Part shown: positions 45,960 to 54,341 of the stretch, one piece after another
How the letters are laid out: the number at the start of each line of letters is the position of its first letter
Position numbering within the stretch: position 1 is the first letter of the stretch
Source: an uncultured Lachnospiraceae bacterium
GTDB taxonomy: Bacteria > Bacillota > Clostridia > Lachnospirales > Lachnospiraceae
Assembly (NCBI GenBank): GCA_910578605.1
Contig: CAJTQG010000002.1
Span: 48,150 to 112,149 of the forward strand
Length of the DNA stretch: 64,000 nucleotides
Direction: 5' to 3'
Position numbers and translations under genes: made by a program
The notes under the pieces: model-generated
The model's database searches: none
The model's input: the letters and a program-made list of their open reading frames with translations, nothing else
Told to the model about the DNA's origin: nothing

Positions 45960-46475
45960 TTATATTATTTTCTTTGCTGCTTTTAATAGTTTATCACAGA
46001 TAAGACCTATCAAGGTGCCTGTAATCAATCCTGCCACAAGGAGCACCGGCAGATAATATGCAATGTTTATATTCCCCAATAGGAACATTGCCATAAGAAG
46101 TTGACCAACATTATGGCTCACACCTCCGGCAATGCTCACTCCTGTCATGGAAAAGCCTTTTATTTTCTTGAGAATACTCATAACAGACAGACTCAGTATA
46201 CCTCCGGCAAAACTGTACAGCATCATGAGTCCGTTTCCAAACAGCAGACCTGTAAGAAAAATGCGGATGAGATTGATCATCCACACCCATGACAGGGGAA
46301 GCAGATACAGGGCTGCCACAACAACAAGATTGGCTACGCCAAGCTTTACCCCCCAAATTCCTAAATGAACGGGGAGTAAAACTTCCACATAGCTAAATAC
46401 CATGGCAAGTGCGGTAAACACCCCTATGGTGGCTACCTTTCTGCTAATTCCCCTGGTTTTATTTATTTTTTCCAC
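45960..46475 (-). CDS. Gx transporter family protein (HepPP_syn_1-like)
   Basis: 171 residues using the GTG at 46475, which has GGAGG 11 nt upstream; the TTG at 46502 lacks a site. It is an all-membrane protein of about five helices: IGVFTALAMVFSYVEVLLPVHLGIWGVKLGVANLVVVAALYLL, then GGVSHNVGQLLMAMFLLGNINIAYYLPVL. Once labelled heptaprenyl diphosphate synthase component I, the fold resembles S components of ECF vitamin transporters. It is paired with a NusG-II protein, a common Clostridia arrangement. The substrate is unknown. Confidence 0.8.
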   Translation of the reverse strand: MEKINKTRGISRKVATIGVFTALAMVFSYVEVLLPVHLGIWGVKLGVANLVVVAALYLLPLSWVWMINLIRIFLTGLLFGNGLMMLYSFAGGILSLSVMSILKKIKGFSMTGVSIAGGVSHNVGQLLMAMFLLGNINIAYYLPVLLVAGLITGTLIGLICDKLLKAAKKII

Positions 46476-46516
46476 TCTTTTATGATCCTCCGTCCCAATC
46501 AATACGCCGTCATTTG

Positions 46517-46915
46517 TTACTGCGCCATTCCGTCTGTCGGCGGATTTTTTGTTGTCTCCAAATCCGCTTGTTTCTTTGCCTTTACTTGTACAACTATCCT
46601 GTGGGGAAGACAGATAATCGTCTCACCGTTTTGATATATTTTCCCTTTATCCACACAGTGCTTGTCCGGACAATCTGCCTGCTCCATATATACTTTTCCG
46701 CCCTCAACCACCAATAGATTAAAGCCGTTATCACCTTCAATGTTGATTTGTTTATCCTGATTCAAATCATATCTTCCGTACTCCACTCCATCCACTTCCA
46801 CAATAACAATGTCGCCCCCCTGTTCTGCCTTCTTAGAATTGCATAGATAAAAGACTGCTGCTATGATTAAAACCATCAGTATCAACATGATATCTTTTTT
46901 CTTCACATTTTGCAC
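46517..46915 (-). CDS. NusG domain II-containing membrane-anchored protein
   Basis: 132 residues with a GTG start at 46915 (a GTG at 46906 is an alternative with better spacing from GAAAGG). One N-terminal membrane helix (about 9-25) is followed by a small beta domain of the NusG-II type (VIVEVDGVEYGRYDLNQDKQINIEG, LLVVEGGKVYMEQADCPDKHCVDKG, ICLPHRIVVQV). The DCPDKHCV pair of cysteines may form a disulfide. It faces outside. The gene is 41 bp upstream of the Gx transporter and probably acts with it, as in many Clostridia. Confidence 0.82.
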   Translation of the reverse strand: MQNVKKKDIMLILMVLIIAAVFYLCNSKKAEQGGDIVIVEVDGVEYGRYDLNQDKQINIEGDNGFNLLVVEGGKVYMEQADCPDKHCVDKGKIYQNGETIICLPHRIVVQVKAKKQADLETTKNPPTDGMAQ

Positions 46916-46982
46916 CCTTTCTTCCTGCTTCTTACCTAAAACTTACATGCCGCTTTCGCAATCCATTTATTCTTTGGACATT

Positions 46983-47915
46983 TTATGACTCTTTCATCCA
47001 CTCAATCAATACCCCTTTACTGCCGCACTCAGGACAAGTATATGTTCCATAGTAATATGGAATCTTCCATTCATCCTTAATGCCAAGCATATGAGCCAAG
47101 TTACAAAACCATACATAGGTGTCAATATCCTCAAAGCTTTCTCCATCCCACTCTCCAAGAACGGACGGTGCAGGCTCTACCTTTTCTCTTATTAACTCTT
47201 CATCATAAAAGCCATCCCCATCCATATCCTCGTCAAAATACTCACATTCCGGACAGCAAACAGGACATTGCTCCCAATTACCGATAAGCAGCTGGAATGC
47301 TGCTTGGGAATCCAAAAATATGGCTAAATTTGCTGTACAAAAATATTGCAAATCCATAGAACCCATTTTTTTTATTTTGTCCATATTCTGTTTTAAAAAT
47401 TCCTTTGTCATCTCTCTTAATATGTCAATGCTTAAAAGATAGCTCTCCATAACCTCCGGCGCAACCCATTCCTTATTCTCCTCCATGCCTTCATAGGGAA
47501 TATTTGTTGACAGTATAATTCCCGCCTGCATAATAATCTGAAATTGCCAATTAAAATCCTGCTCCCTTCTTTTTTTCTCCAGCAGCAGTACAAAATACGG
47601 CATTGCCAAGTAAGTAGCATCATAAAAGCTCAGCTGATGAGATAAATTTTCACATAGATTATCAAAATCAATTTGATCATCTCCCTTTTCTTCAAAATCC
47701 AGCCGACGAATCTTTTCCATCTCCGGCATAATCTCCTTAGGGCAAAATAAAAATGCCACATCTTCCCTCACATCACCGTACGCTCCCCTGTATGTTTCCC
47801 ACAAATTTGAAGAAAAATCCACAGGGTGCAAACGCTCTCGAAGCTCTGACATCTCTGCTAACGATTTTTCTATCTCTTCCTTCCATTTTACTGCCATAGA
47901 TTCTGAATCTGCCAT
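46983..47915 (-). CDS. Hypothetical protein with HEAT-like helices and a zinc-finger-like site
   Basis: 310 residues, start after CGGAGGAAAAT. The first 200 residues are helical with the pattern SSNLWETYRGAYGDVREDVAFLF and LSHQLSFYDATYLAMPYFVLLLE, which recalls a HEAT-like family found in many Gram-positives, sometimes near toxin or contact systems. Cysteines occur as CPVCCPECEYFD (about 220) and CPECGSKG near the C-terminus, a likely split zinc site. An acidic DEDMDGDGFYDEE stretch lies between them. The link to that family is from memory and no function is assigned. Confidence 0.7.
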   Translation of the reverse strand: MADSESMAVKWKEEIEKSLAEMSELRERLHPVDFSSNLWETYRGAYGDVREDVAFLFCPKEIMPEMEKIRRLDFEEKGDDQIDFDNLCENLSHQLSFYDATYLAMPYFVLLLEKKRREQDFNWQFQIIMQAGIILSTNIPYEGMEENKEWVAPEVMESYLLSIDILREMTKEFLKQNMDKIKKMGSMDLQYFCTANLAIFLDSQAAFQLLIGNWEQCPVCCPECEYFDEDMDGDGFYDEELIREKVEPAPSVLGEWDGESFEDIDTYVWFCNLAHMLGIKDEWKIPYYYGTYTCPECGSKGVLIEWMKES

Positions 47916-48037
47916 ATTTTCCTCCGTTCTGAAGCATCATTGCTTCCCTTTTCTATCTATTTTACTATGTATAGATAAAGTTGTCTATATTATGGCTTCC
48001 GATGCTAAAAAAAGTTGGACACCCTATTGTAATGTTA

Positions 48038-48066
48038 TTGTGAAAAGGTACGGAAAATGATATACT
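48038..48066 (+). promoter_or_regulatory. Sigma-A-type promoter for the 48128-50113 pair
   Basis: TTGTGA and TATACT are 17 bp apart and end 61 bp before the first start codon. Confidence 0.55.
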
Positions 48067-48127
48067 ATTATATAGCTTTTTCATAACTTAAATAATAATA
48101 CTGTTATGATATATTATATGGAGGAGT

Positions 48128-49174
48128 TTGATGAGTAATTATGTAAATACAGATGCTAAATGTTATGATACTCTTGACCATCTTTTAAAGCAAGGCGGAT
48201 TATGGAAAGATATTTATACTGACTTTAAATCTTCTGTTGTCTCTGCCTCTATAATACCTGGATTAAAAAAAACAATCATAAAAAATACTGGCACTTACAC
48301 TAATATGATTCCCCAAGGTCTATGTGTAACGGATAATTATATTTTTATCACTGCCTATGAAATTGAACATCAAAAATCAGCATTATATATATTAGACAAA
48401 AAAAATGGCAGCTATATAACAATGGTTGGTTTTTCCGGAAAAGAAATTCATGCTGGAGGTATAGCCTTCAATAAAACAACTCAGGATTTGTGGGTTTGCG
48501 GACCTTTATGGGTATACAACGGAAAATTTGTTCCTACACTAATTCAAATAAAACAAAATACAATATTATCGAAACCTGAAGGCACACTAATGACTACAAA
48601 TGATTATAATTTATACTACCTCCCTACAATAAAAGAAGCTTCCTATATTTCTATTGCTGATAATCGTTTACATATCGGACAATTTCATGATTCACAAGCA
48701 GAACCATATAGTCATAATGAGCCTATCTTTTATACAACCTCACTTCAACAAAATGGTACTCCATTACTAGATAATAACACATACAATAAACCATGTATAC
48801 GGATTTTATACCAAACGAGAACACCAAATGATGTTCAAGGAATGACCTTTTTTCAACTGAATACACAAAAATATATTGTTTTTTCCCATTCTTATGGAAG
48901 AACTTCTGAAGGAACTAATACTGACCGAGGTTCTAAAATTTCAATATATAAATTTTCTTCCTATTATGATGATTTTAGTACTGATACCTATTTATATAAA
49001 AAAATTGCTATGCCTGTTATGATTGAACAAATATGTTTTGAATCTATTGGAAATACAAGCTTATACACTATCTTTGAATCTGCTTCCAATTTTTATACTA
49101 ATGATGCTAAAAATTTACCATCAAATTATATAGACAGAGTTATAACACTAGATTTTATGAAACTATTTCATTGA
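48128..49174 (+). CDS. Hypothetical, beta-propeller-like protein
   Basis: 348 residues with no signal peptide or membrane helix. The start overlaps TATGGAGGAGTTTG, which gives a good ribosome site. The segments MIPQGLCVTDNYIFITAYEI, SALYILDKKNGSYITMV, EIHAGGIAFNKTTQDLWVCG, DVQGMTFFQLNTQKYIVFSHSYGR and EQICFESIGNTSLYTIFESAS recur with the spacing of propeller blades and recall the PQG...HVGGIA type of bacterial beta-propeller proteins. No catalytic signature is visible. It is 18 bp upstream of a membrane-anchored gene with a shared promoter. The role is unknown. Confidence 0.75.
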   Translation: MMSNYVNTDAKCYDTLDHLLKQGGLWKDIYTDFKSSVVSASIIPGLKKTIIKNTGTYTNMIPQGLCVTDNYIFITAYEIEHQKSALYILDKKNGSYITMVGFSGKEIHAGGIAFNKTTQDLWVCGPLWVYNGKFVPTLIQIKQNTILSKPEGTLMTTNDYNLYYLPTIKEASYISIADNRLHIGQFHDSQAEPYSHNEPIFYTTSLQQNGTPLLDNNTYNKPCIRILYQTRTPNDVQGMTFFQLNTQKYIVFSHSYGRTSEGTNTDRGSKISIYKFSSYYDDFSTDTYLYKKIAMPVMIEQICFESIGNTSLYTIFESASNFYTNDAKNLPSNYIDRVITLDFMKLFH

Positions 49175-49192
49175 ATAAGGAGGGGTTGCCAT

Positions 49193-50113
49193 ATGTTGAA
49201 AAAAAAATTATTTCTGCCGTTTATATTATTTTTTGTTTTGTTCTCTATATTATTGTCCATTTTTATTTATCAAAAAATAAATAAGCAAAATTCCATTTTA
49301 AAATATATAAAAGAATATACCAGCACATTTTCTGTCGCAACTGGAGGATATGCCACCAACGGCAGCAGCGAAGAAGGATTTATTACATTTGAGGATAATG
49401 GAAGATTTACCTGGCAAATCGGCGGCCATGATATGGATACCTATTGCTGCGGAAATTACATCATTTTGCCAGGGAATTACATTATGATGCATTTTGATAA
49501 GGATAATAACAATATTGATAAAGCATTCAAAGATATGGCCCATCAATTCCCCCGCATATCTATGGCTGATAATACCACTATTTTTTCCTATTTTTATGAT
49601 AATCAAAAATTAACATTAAATAATTCCACCTTTCAATCCTATTATGAAATGATACTAGCTAATGATAAAACTCCATTAGAACCAACTGCAAAGCCTTATC
49701 ATGTAAACTCTTCTAATACATTAGATTTATATATTCCAAAATTAAAGGACTATGATAAATCCATAAACATAACAGGTATTTATCACTTAAGTGATTCCAC
49801 TTCCAATAACAGCTCTTTTCTACCTATTGAAACATTGAGCTTTGATAACCAAAATAACTTTATTTGGAAGACGGATTCAAAAAACGGATGTACAGGCACC
49901 TACTTAATCATGCCAGGACACTATATTATGATGCATTTTAACAAAAATACTGTCCTTCATGATACTATACTGCATTGGAAAGGCCTTTCTTATATGCTGC
50001 CCTGTGATATGCCAGATAACACCATGATTTTTTTCTTTGAAAGTGATGAAAACAAGTTAAAACTCCTTGATTTTTCTCACTTAAAATCCACAACCTATTC
50101 CTTAGAACAATAG
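49193..50113 (+). CDS. Membrane-anchored hypothetical with internal duplication
   Basis: 306 residues. One N-terminal membrane helix (about 5-27) anchors an external region made of two related halves of about 110 residues. Half one has GRFTWQIGGHDMDTYCCGNY, IILPGNYIMMHFDKDNN, DNTTIFSYFYDNQKLTL; half two has NFIWKTDSKNGCTGTYLIM, GHYIMMHFNKNT, DNTMIFFFESDENKLKLL. The pattern is a lipocalin- or beta-barrel-like sheet with a conserved Gly-Asn/His-Tyr-Ile-Met-Met-His-Phe core. I do not recognise the domain. Ribosome site AAGGAGGGG. It is co-transcribed with the propeller-like gene. Confidence 0.75.
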   Translation: MLKKKLFLPFILFFVLFSILLSIFIYQKINKQNSILKYIKEYTSTFSVATGGYATNGSSEEGFITFEDNGRFTWQIGGHDMDTYCCGNYIILPGNYIMMHFDKDNNNIDKAFKDMAHQFPRISMADNTTIFSYFYDNQKLTLNNSTFQSYYEMILANDKTPLEPTAKPYHVNSSNTLDLYIPKLKDYDKSINITGIYHLSDSTSNNSSFLPIETLSFDNQNNFIWKTDSKNGCTGTYLIMPGHYIMMHFNKNTVLHDTILHWKGLSYMLPCDMPDNTMIFFFESDENKLKLLDFSHLKSTTYSLEQ

Positions 50114-50162
50114 ATTTGCAAAAATAAATCTATATATGCACTGGTTTTATCATTCCGCCAAA

Positions 50163-50918
50163 TCAACCAAACTCACCTCTTATGTAGTCTCGCGTCCGCC
50201 TATCATGGGGATTGGAAAATATAATGTTTGTATCATCAAATTCTATCAGCTCCCCCATGAAAAAAAATGCGGTCTTATCGGCAATGCGCTGGGCCTGCTG
50301 CATATTGTGGGTTACAATAAGAATCGTGTAATCTTTCCTCAGCTTGATTGTTAATTCTTCAATACAGGAAGTAGAAATGGGGTCCAGGGCACTGGTTGGT
50401 TCATCCATCAAAAGCACCTCCGGCTGCACCGCCAACGCTCTTGCAATACACAATCTTTGCTGCTGCCCGCCGGATAGACTTAGGGCGCTTTTCTTCAACC
50501 TTCCCCCAAGTTCATCCCAGATTGCAGCGGCCCTCAAGGAGCGCTCCACAATATCATCCAGCTTTGCCCTAGCATGTACCCCATGGGTTCTTGGCCCAAA
50601 GGCAATGTTATCATATATGCTCATGGGAAAGGGATTTGGCTTTTGAAATACCATCCCCACCCGCCGTCTCAATAGATTCACATCTATATTCCCATAGATA
50701 TCCTCTTTGTCTAAAAATATCTTACCAGTTATTCTACAGCCCTCCACCAAATCATTCATCCGATTTAAGCATTTTAAAAATGTAGATTTCCCGCATCCAG
50801 ACGGACCGATGAACGCACAAATTTTATTGGGGGGAATCTCTATATGAATTCCCTTCAATGCCTTAAAATGATTATAATATAATTCCAGATTTCTGACTGA
50901 GAATTTACTTACTTTCAT
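50163..50918 (-). CDS. pstB: Phosphate ABC transporter ATP-binding protein
   Basis: 251 residues. Walker A GPSGCGKST (about 39), the Q-loop MVFQKPNPFPMSIYDN, signature LSLSGGQQQRLCIARALA, Walker B LLMDEPTSALD and the switch His in VTHNMQQA. PstB drives the PstCA permease with PstS outside. NxNxFxMSIYDN and the C-terminal IFSNPHDRRTRDYIRGEFG are diagnostic of PstB rather than other ABC ATPases. No pstS, pstC, pstA or phoU lies on either side in the window, so this copy is detached from its operon. It is preceded by a Pho-box-like promoter and a structured leader. Confidence 0.94.
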   Translation of the reverse strand: MKVSKFSVRNLELYYNHFKALKGIHIEIPPNKICAFIGPSGCGKSTFLKCLNRMNDLVEGCRITGKIFLDKEDIYGNIDVNLLRRRVGMVFQKPNPFPMSIYDNIAFGPRTHGVHARAKLDDIVERSLRAAAIWDELGGRLKKSALSLSGGQQQRLCIARALAVQPEVLLMDEPTSALDPISTSCIEELTIKLRKDYTILIVTHNMQQAQRIADKTAFFFMGELIEFDDTNIIFSNPHDRRTRDYIRGEFG

Positions 50919-50991
50919 ATGGCGCTCCAGATAACAGCAGCTTTCTATCCATCCTATGCCGCCATTACAGAAAAAAGAAATAGAAATACAT

Positions 50992-51019
50992 TGAGGATGT
51001 CATATATATGACATCCTCA
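50992..51019. repeat. 28-bp perfect palindrome upstream of pstB
   Basis: The 28 bases are their own exact reverse complement; each 14-bp half reads TGAGGATGTCATAT. The palindrome lies 73 bp before the pstB start, downstream of the terminator-like hairpin. As RNA it would form a long hairpin with a minimal loop. Confidence 0.85.
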
Positions 51020-51027
51020 GTCAGGAG

Positions 51028-51130
51028 AAAAAAGCCTCCAATGATTGGAGGAGGCGGTGCCAATTAATTCAAGAGGCACCCCTTTATGAAAAATCAAAAA
51101 GTTTTGTCTCAAAGCACTACGGCTTTGATG
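51028..51130 (-). ncRNA. Candidate ~100-nt leader RNA or attenuator before pstB
   Basis: On the minus strand the predicted transcript starts near 51130 with the hairpin TCAAAGC/GCTTTGA (51109-51128), continues to GGTGCC/GGCACC (51056-51080), and ends in CCTCCAAT/ATTGGAGG (51035-51051) followed by six T's (51028-51033), an intrinsic terminator. It could be a separate small RNA, a pstB attenuator, or partly the terminator of the upstream anti-sigma-like gene. No known riboswitch class was recognised. Confidence 0.45.
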
Positions 51131-51136
51131 TTTTAT

Positions 51137-51169
51137 ATCATAATAGGAAATTGTGTTTAAATTGTGTTT
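51137..51169 (-). promoter_or_regulatory. Pho-box-like promoter upstream of pstB
   Basis: Two exact tandem copies of an 11-bp unit (minus strand AAACACAATTT) occupy 51148-51169 and end 5 bp before TATGAT (51137-51142). Direct repeats with 11-bp period in the -35 position are the layout of PhoB/PhoP-activated promoters. It sits within 30 bp after the preceding gene. Confidence 0.5.
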
Positions 51170-51195
51170 TGTTTATTAAAAAGTTATGAATATTT

Positions 51196-52323
51196 CTAGT
51201 TGTTATCTACCTGGTACGCTTTGCCATTGATAATAATTTCACTCACCTGTTTTACATCAATCACTCTGTTAAATATTTCATACTCCCATCCATTTTCAAA
51301 GCCGCATGTATATGCCACATTATAAATCTCTTCCCTATCCATCAGCGTATATACACTGCCATCTTTAAATTTTATCTCCAATTTCTTTATACTAACCGGA
51401 TCCAATGACTGAAATAAGGTTTGTATATCCAATTTCATAGATATTGGCGAGTAGGATATTATAGCTTTTCCATCCTGTTTCACATAATTTAATTCAAGTG
51501 TGTTCACCTTCGGCAATGTATATTCATACTGCTTTCCATCAATCGTAATGTGCCATTTAGGACTTTCCTCTTCCTCTTTGCCCCATGTGCCATACAAATA
51601 TAAATAATATTTCTCATCTGTGCTTTTCTTACTGTCTACAATCGTTTTTTCAGACAGTACCGTTCCGTCTTCACCTACGAATTCAATATGAAATTGGGAA
51701 AACATATGCCAGTATACTCCTTTGCCCACTGGACTGTTGTCTAAATCACTGCAAGTCAGAATATTCACGCCGCCCTTTTGCTCCACTGACATATAAGCAC
51801 ATACAGACTGTCCGTCCGTCACATAATTATATAAAGTAAATGTGAAATCCCCCTGTTTCTTTACTATTGGCTCCGTGGAAATAAAACCATCAAAAATTTC
51901 ATTTTCCAATTGTTCATCTACAGCTATTCGCTGAGCTGCGGGTATCTTTACCTCAGAAGCTTTTCCGTTTCGGTTGCTTTGCGCTACCTTGCTCTCATAG
52001 GACTCCACTCCATCTCCAAACAAACCGGTTACCGCCTCCTTCTCCTCCTTTCCCAATATTTTATTGAATGCACTTTTCACTGTGCCTGCTATTTTTTCCG
52101 TCTGTCCTGTTGCTGCTAACACAGAACTTAAGCTGACAATTCCTACTACACTGGCAGCTGCCACTGTAGCAAATGCTTTCTTAAATTTTTTTCTTCTCAT
52201 TATTCTCACCTTTCCTTCTTTACGTTCCAACTGTTTATATATATCATCCAACCGTTTTTCTACTGTCTGTGATATTACCCAATCCCTCTTTAAAAAGTTC
52301 TCAAATTCTTTTCTTTGCTTCAT
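51196..52323 (-). CDS. Membrane anti-sigma-like protein (DUF4179-type)
   Basis: 375 residues from the ATG at 52323, 6 nt after AAGGAGG; an in-frame start at 52356 is upstream of that site. The cytoplasmic N-terminus (about 1-46) is helical and precedes a membrane helix (about 50-68, FATVAAASVVGIVSLSSVLA). The outer part is a large beta-rich domain typical of DUF4179 proteins. No HxxxCxxC zinc motif is visible. These proteins sit next to ECF sigma factors and are thought to hold them; the ligand is unknown. The sigma gene ends 35 bp upstream. Confidence 0.82.
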   Translation of the reverse strand: MKQRKEFENFLKRDWVISQTVEKRLDDIYKQLERKEGKVRIMRRKKFKKAFATVAAASVVGIVSLSSVLAATGQTEKIAGTVKSAFNKILGKEEKEAVTGLFGDGVESYESKVAQSNRNGKASEVKIPAAQRIAVDEQLENEIFDGFISTEPIVKKQGDFTFTLYNYVTDGQSVCAYMSVEQKGGVNILTCSDLDNSPVGKGVYWHMFSQFHIEFVGEDGTVLSEKTIVDSKKSTDEKYYLYLYGTWGKEEEESPKWHITIDGKQYEYTLPKVNTLELNYVKQDGKAIISYSPISMKLDIQTLFQSLDPVSIKKLEIKFKDGSVYTLMDREEIYNVAYTCGFENGWEYEIFNRVIDVKQVSEIIINGKAYQVDNN

Positions 52324-52358
52324 ACACTGCCTCCTTCTCTCCAAATGTGTCATCAAGT

Positions 52359-52862
52359 TTATGGCATATGGATAGCCTGCATTTGGTTGTATATTTTTTT
52401 TCTGCCTCGACTTAGACGGCTCATAATAGTATTTTCTTTTATATCCAATGTCTGGGCAATCTGCTGGACTGTAAATTGGGCACCATAATATAAAACAAAT
52501 ATCATTCTGTCTTCCTCCGGCAACACCCTCAACATATCAAAAAACTCCATGTCTGATTGAGAATGGTCTTCATATACCTGCTCTGGGCCTTTCTCTAACG
52601 GGCAATAATTGGATTGTTTCCTCAATATATTTTTACATTTATTTATGAGAATTCTAATCATCCATGTTTTAAAATACTTTGGCTCTTTCAATTGCCCTAT
52701 ATGCTCATAAACTGCCAACACTGTGTCCTGCATGGCATCTGCCGCATCCTCCTCATTGTACAAATAGCTTTTTGCCACCTTGTACATTGCCATTTTATTT
52801 TGTTCGATTAACTCTACAAATGCATTAGAATTACCTTTTTGTGCCTGCTTTACAAGCCCCAT
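52359..52862 (-). CDS. ECF-type RNA polymerase sigma factor
   Basis: 167 residues from the ATG at 52862, just after AAGGAAGGTG; longer forms from 52907 (ATG) or 52880 (GTG) are possible. Region 2: YLYNEEDAADAMQDTVLAVYEHIGQL and YFKTWMIRILINKCKNI. Region 4: LPEEDRMIFVLYYGAQFTVQQIAQTLDIKENTIMSRLSRGRKKI, a clear helix-turn-helix. It should direct a small regulon and its own operon with the anti-sigma-like gene. The signal is unknown. Confidence 0.9.
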   Translation of the reverse strand: MGLVKQAQKGNSNAFVELIEQNKMAMYKVAKSYLYNEEDAADAMQDTVLAVYEHIGQLKEPKYFKTWMIRILINKCKNILRKQSNYCPLEKGPEQVYEDHSQSDMEFFDMLRVLPEEDRMIFVLYYGAQFTVQQIAQTLDIKENTIMSRLSRGRKKIYNQMQAIHMP

Positions 52863-53231
52863 GCATTCACCTTCCTTCACCCATTCAAAAACGCCTCCTT
52901 GTGGCATAGACTATGTATAAAAAGACATAATGTTTTCCCTCATAACTATTACAGATTTTCTTTTATTTCTGGTAATCCTGAGGAACAAAGCGGACAAATC
53001 CGCATACTATTTTTCTTCTATCAGATAGTCTTTCTGTTTCCGCATGAAAAGCTCTCTCCTATAGTGGAAAAATAAATGATAACCGGTTATACTTTTTTAT
53101 TGTTACAATTATTAGACTGTCCGCTGCTTCGTTTCATTGCACAATAATATAATTTTATTTATCAAACTTCAAATGTAATTTTTTACTTTTAAGCATAAAT
53201 TTTCTTATAGAACACTGTCTCCTATAACACA

Positions 53232-53278
53232 AAAAAGAAAATGTAAAATATCCTTCAAGTATTTTACATTTTCTTTTT
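53232..53278. terminator. Bidirectional intrinsic terminator
   Basis: A-rich AAAAAAGAAAATGTAAAATA and its perfect complement flank a 9-nt loop, so both strands end in a T-run. It lies about 58 bp beyond the nadA stop and serves nadA. The 52863-53231 gap upstream of the sigma gene has no other gene or recognised element. Confidence 0.85.
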
Positions 53279-53335
53279 TAGCTATTTTTTAATATTCACT
53301 TATTTTCCATCCCAAACAATTTATGAGATATATTT

Positions 53336-54247
53336 TTATTTTGCCAGCTCCAGCATCCTCTTTAATGGCATGGAGGCATCCTTTATTCTCTGTTCTGACA
53401 TATGAACCTGAGGCTCCATATTTTTTAATACCTGCTCCACCTTTTCTAATGTTATTTTTTTCATATTATCACATATCTGTTTTTGCCCCGCCTCATAGAA
53501 CTTTTTTTGAGGATTTTTCTGTTGTAATTCATACAGCACTCCCGTCTCTGTACAGATAATAAATTCTTCGCAGTCACTGTTCGTTGCATAATCAATGATC
53601 TCAGATGTACTTCCCACAAAATCAGAGATTTGTGTAACATCCTCTGTACATTCTGGGTGAGTTAAAACCAGTGCTTTCTTATGCTCTTCCTTCGCCTTCT
53701 TCACATCCGAAAGTGTAATGTTTTTATGTACATGACAATATCCATCATGAAAAATAAAGTTCTTCTCCGGCAGCTTTTGTGCCACAAAGCGACCTAAATT
53801 TTCATCCGGCACAAAGAAAATATTTTTCTGGGGTATATTTTTTACTACTTTCACTGCATTGGAGGAGGTAACGCAAACATCGGACACCGCCTTGATCTGC
53901 GCTGTAGAATTCACATAACAGACTACCGCCACATCTTCTACCTGCTCCTTAACCTCCTTAATCTTCTCCACTGTAACCATATGGGCCATAGGACAATCTG
54001 CCGATTCGTCCACCATAATCACCTGCTTGTGGGGACTTAATATCTTAGCGCTTTCTCCCATAAAATTCACACCGCAAAATAAAATATTCTTCTGCTCTAC
54101 TGTAGTTGCAAGCTTACTGAGGTAAAAAGAATCCCCCACATAATCGGCAACTGCCTGTACTTCACCTTCCACATAGTAATGAGCCAGTATTACTACATCC
54201 TTTTCCTTTTGTAATCTCTTGATTTTCTCTACTCTGTCATTTGCCAT
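53336..54247 (-). CDS. nadA: Quinolinate synthase
   Basis: 303 residues from the ATG at 54247, after AAAAGGAG. NadA condenses iminoaspartate with dihydroxyacetone phosphate to give quinolinate for NAD synthesis and carries a 4Fe-4S cluster. Motifs: ILAHYYVEGEVQAVADYVGDS, the cluster cysteines in ILFCGVNFMGESAKIL, CVTSSNAVKVV and THPECTEDV, and later EFIICTETGVLYEL. The enzyme is of the normal short Firmicutes type. nadB and nadC are not adjacent in this window, which is unusual but seen in Clostridia. Between nadA and the histidine kinase lies only 94 bp. Confidence 0.94.
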   Translation of the reverse strand: MANDRVEKIKRLQKEKDVVILAHYYVEGEVQAVADYVGDSFYLSKLATTVEQKNILFCGVNFMGESAKILSPHKQVIMVDESADCPMAHMVTVEKIKEVKEQVEDVAVVCYVNSTAQIKAVSDVCVTSSNAVKVVKNIPQKNIFFVPDENLGRFVAQKLPEKNFIFHDGYCHVHKNITLSDVKKAKEEHKKALVLTHPECTEDVTQISDFVGSTSEIIDYATNSDCEEFIICTETGVLYELQQKNPQKKFYEAGQKQICDNMKKITLEKVEQVLKNMEPQVHMSEQRIKDASMPLKRMLELAK

Positions 54248-54341
54248 GGCAATCTCCTTTTCTTTAGGCAATTTTCAATACACTATTGCAATAATCATAC
54301 TACATCTTTCAGATGTTGTAAACATTGCATCATCTATTGTA

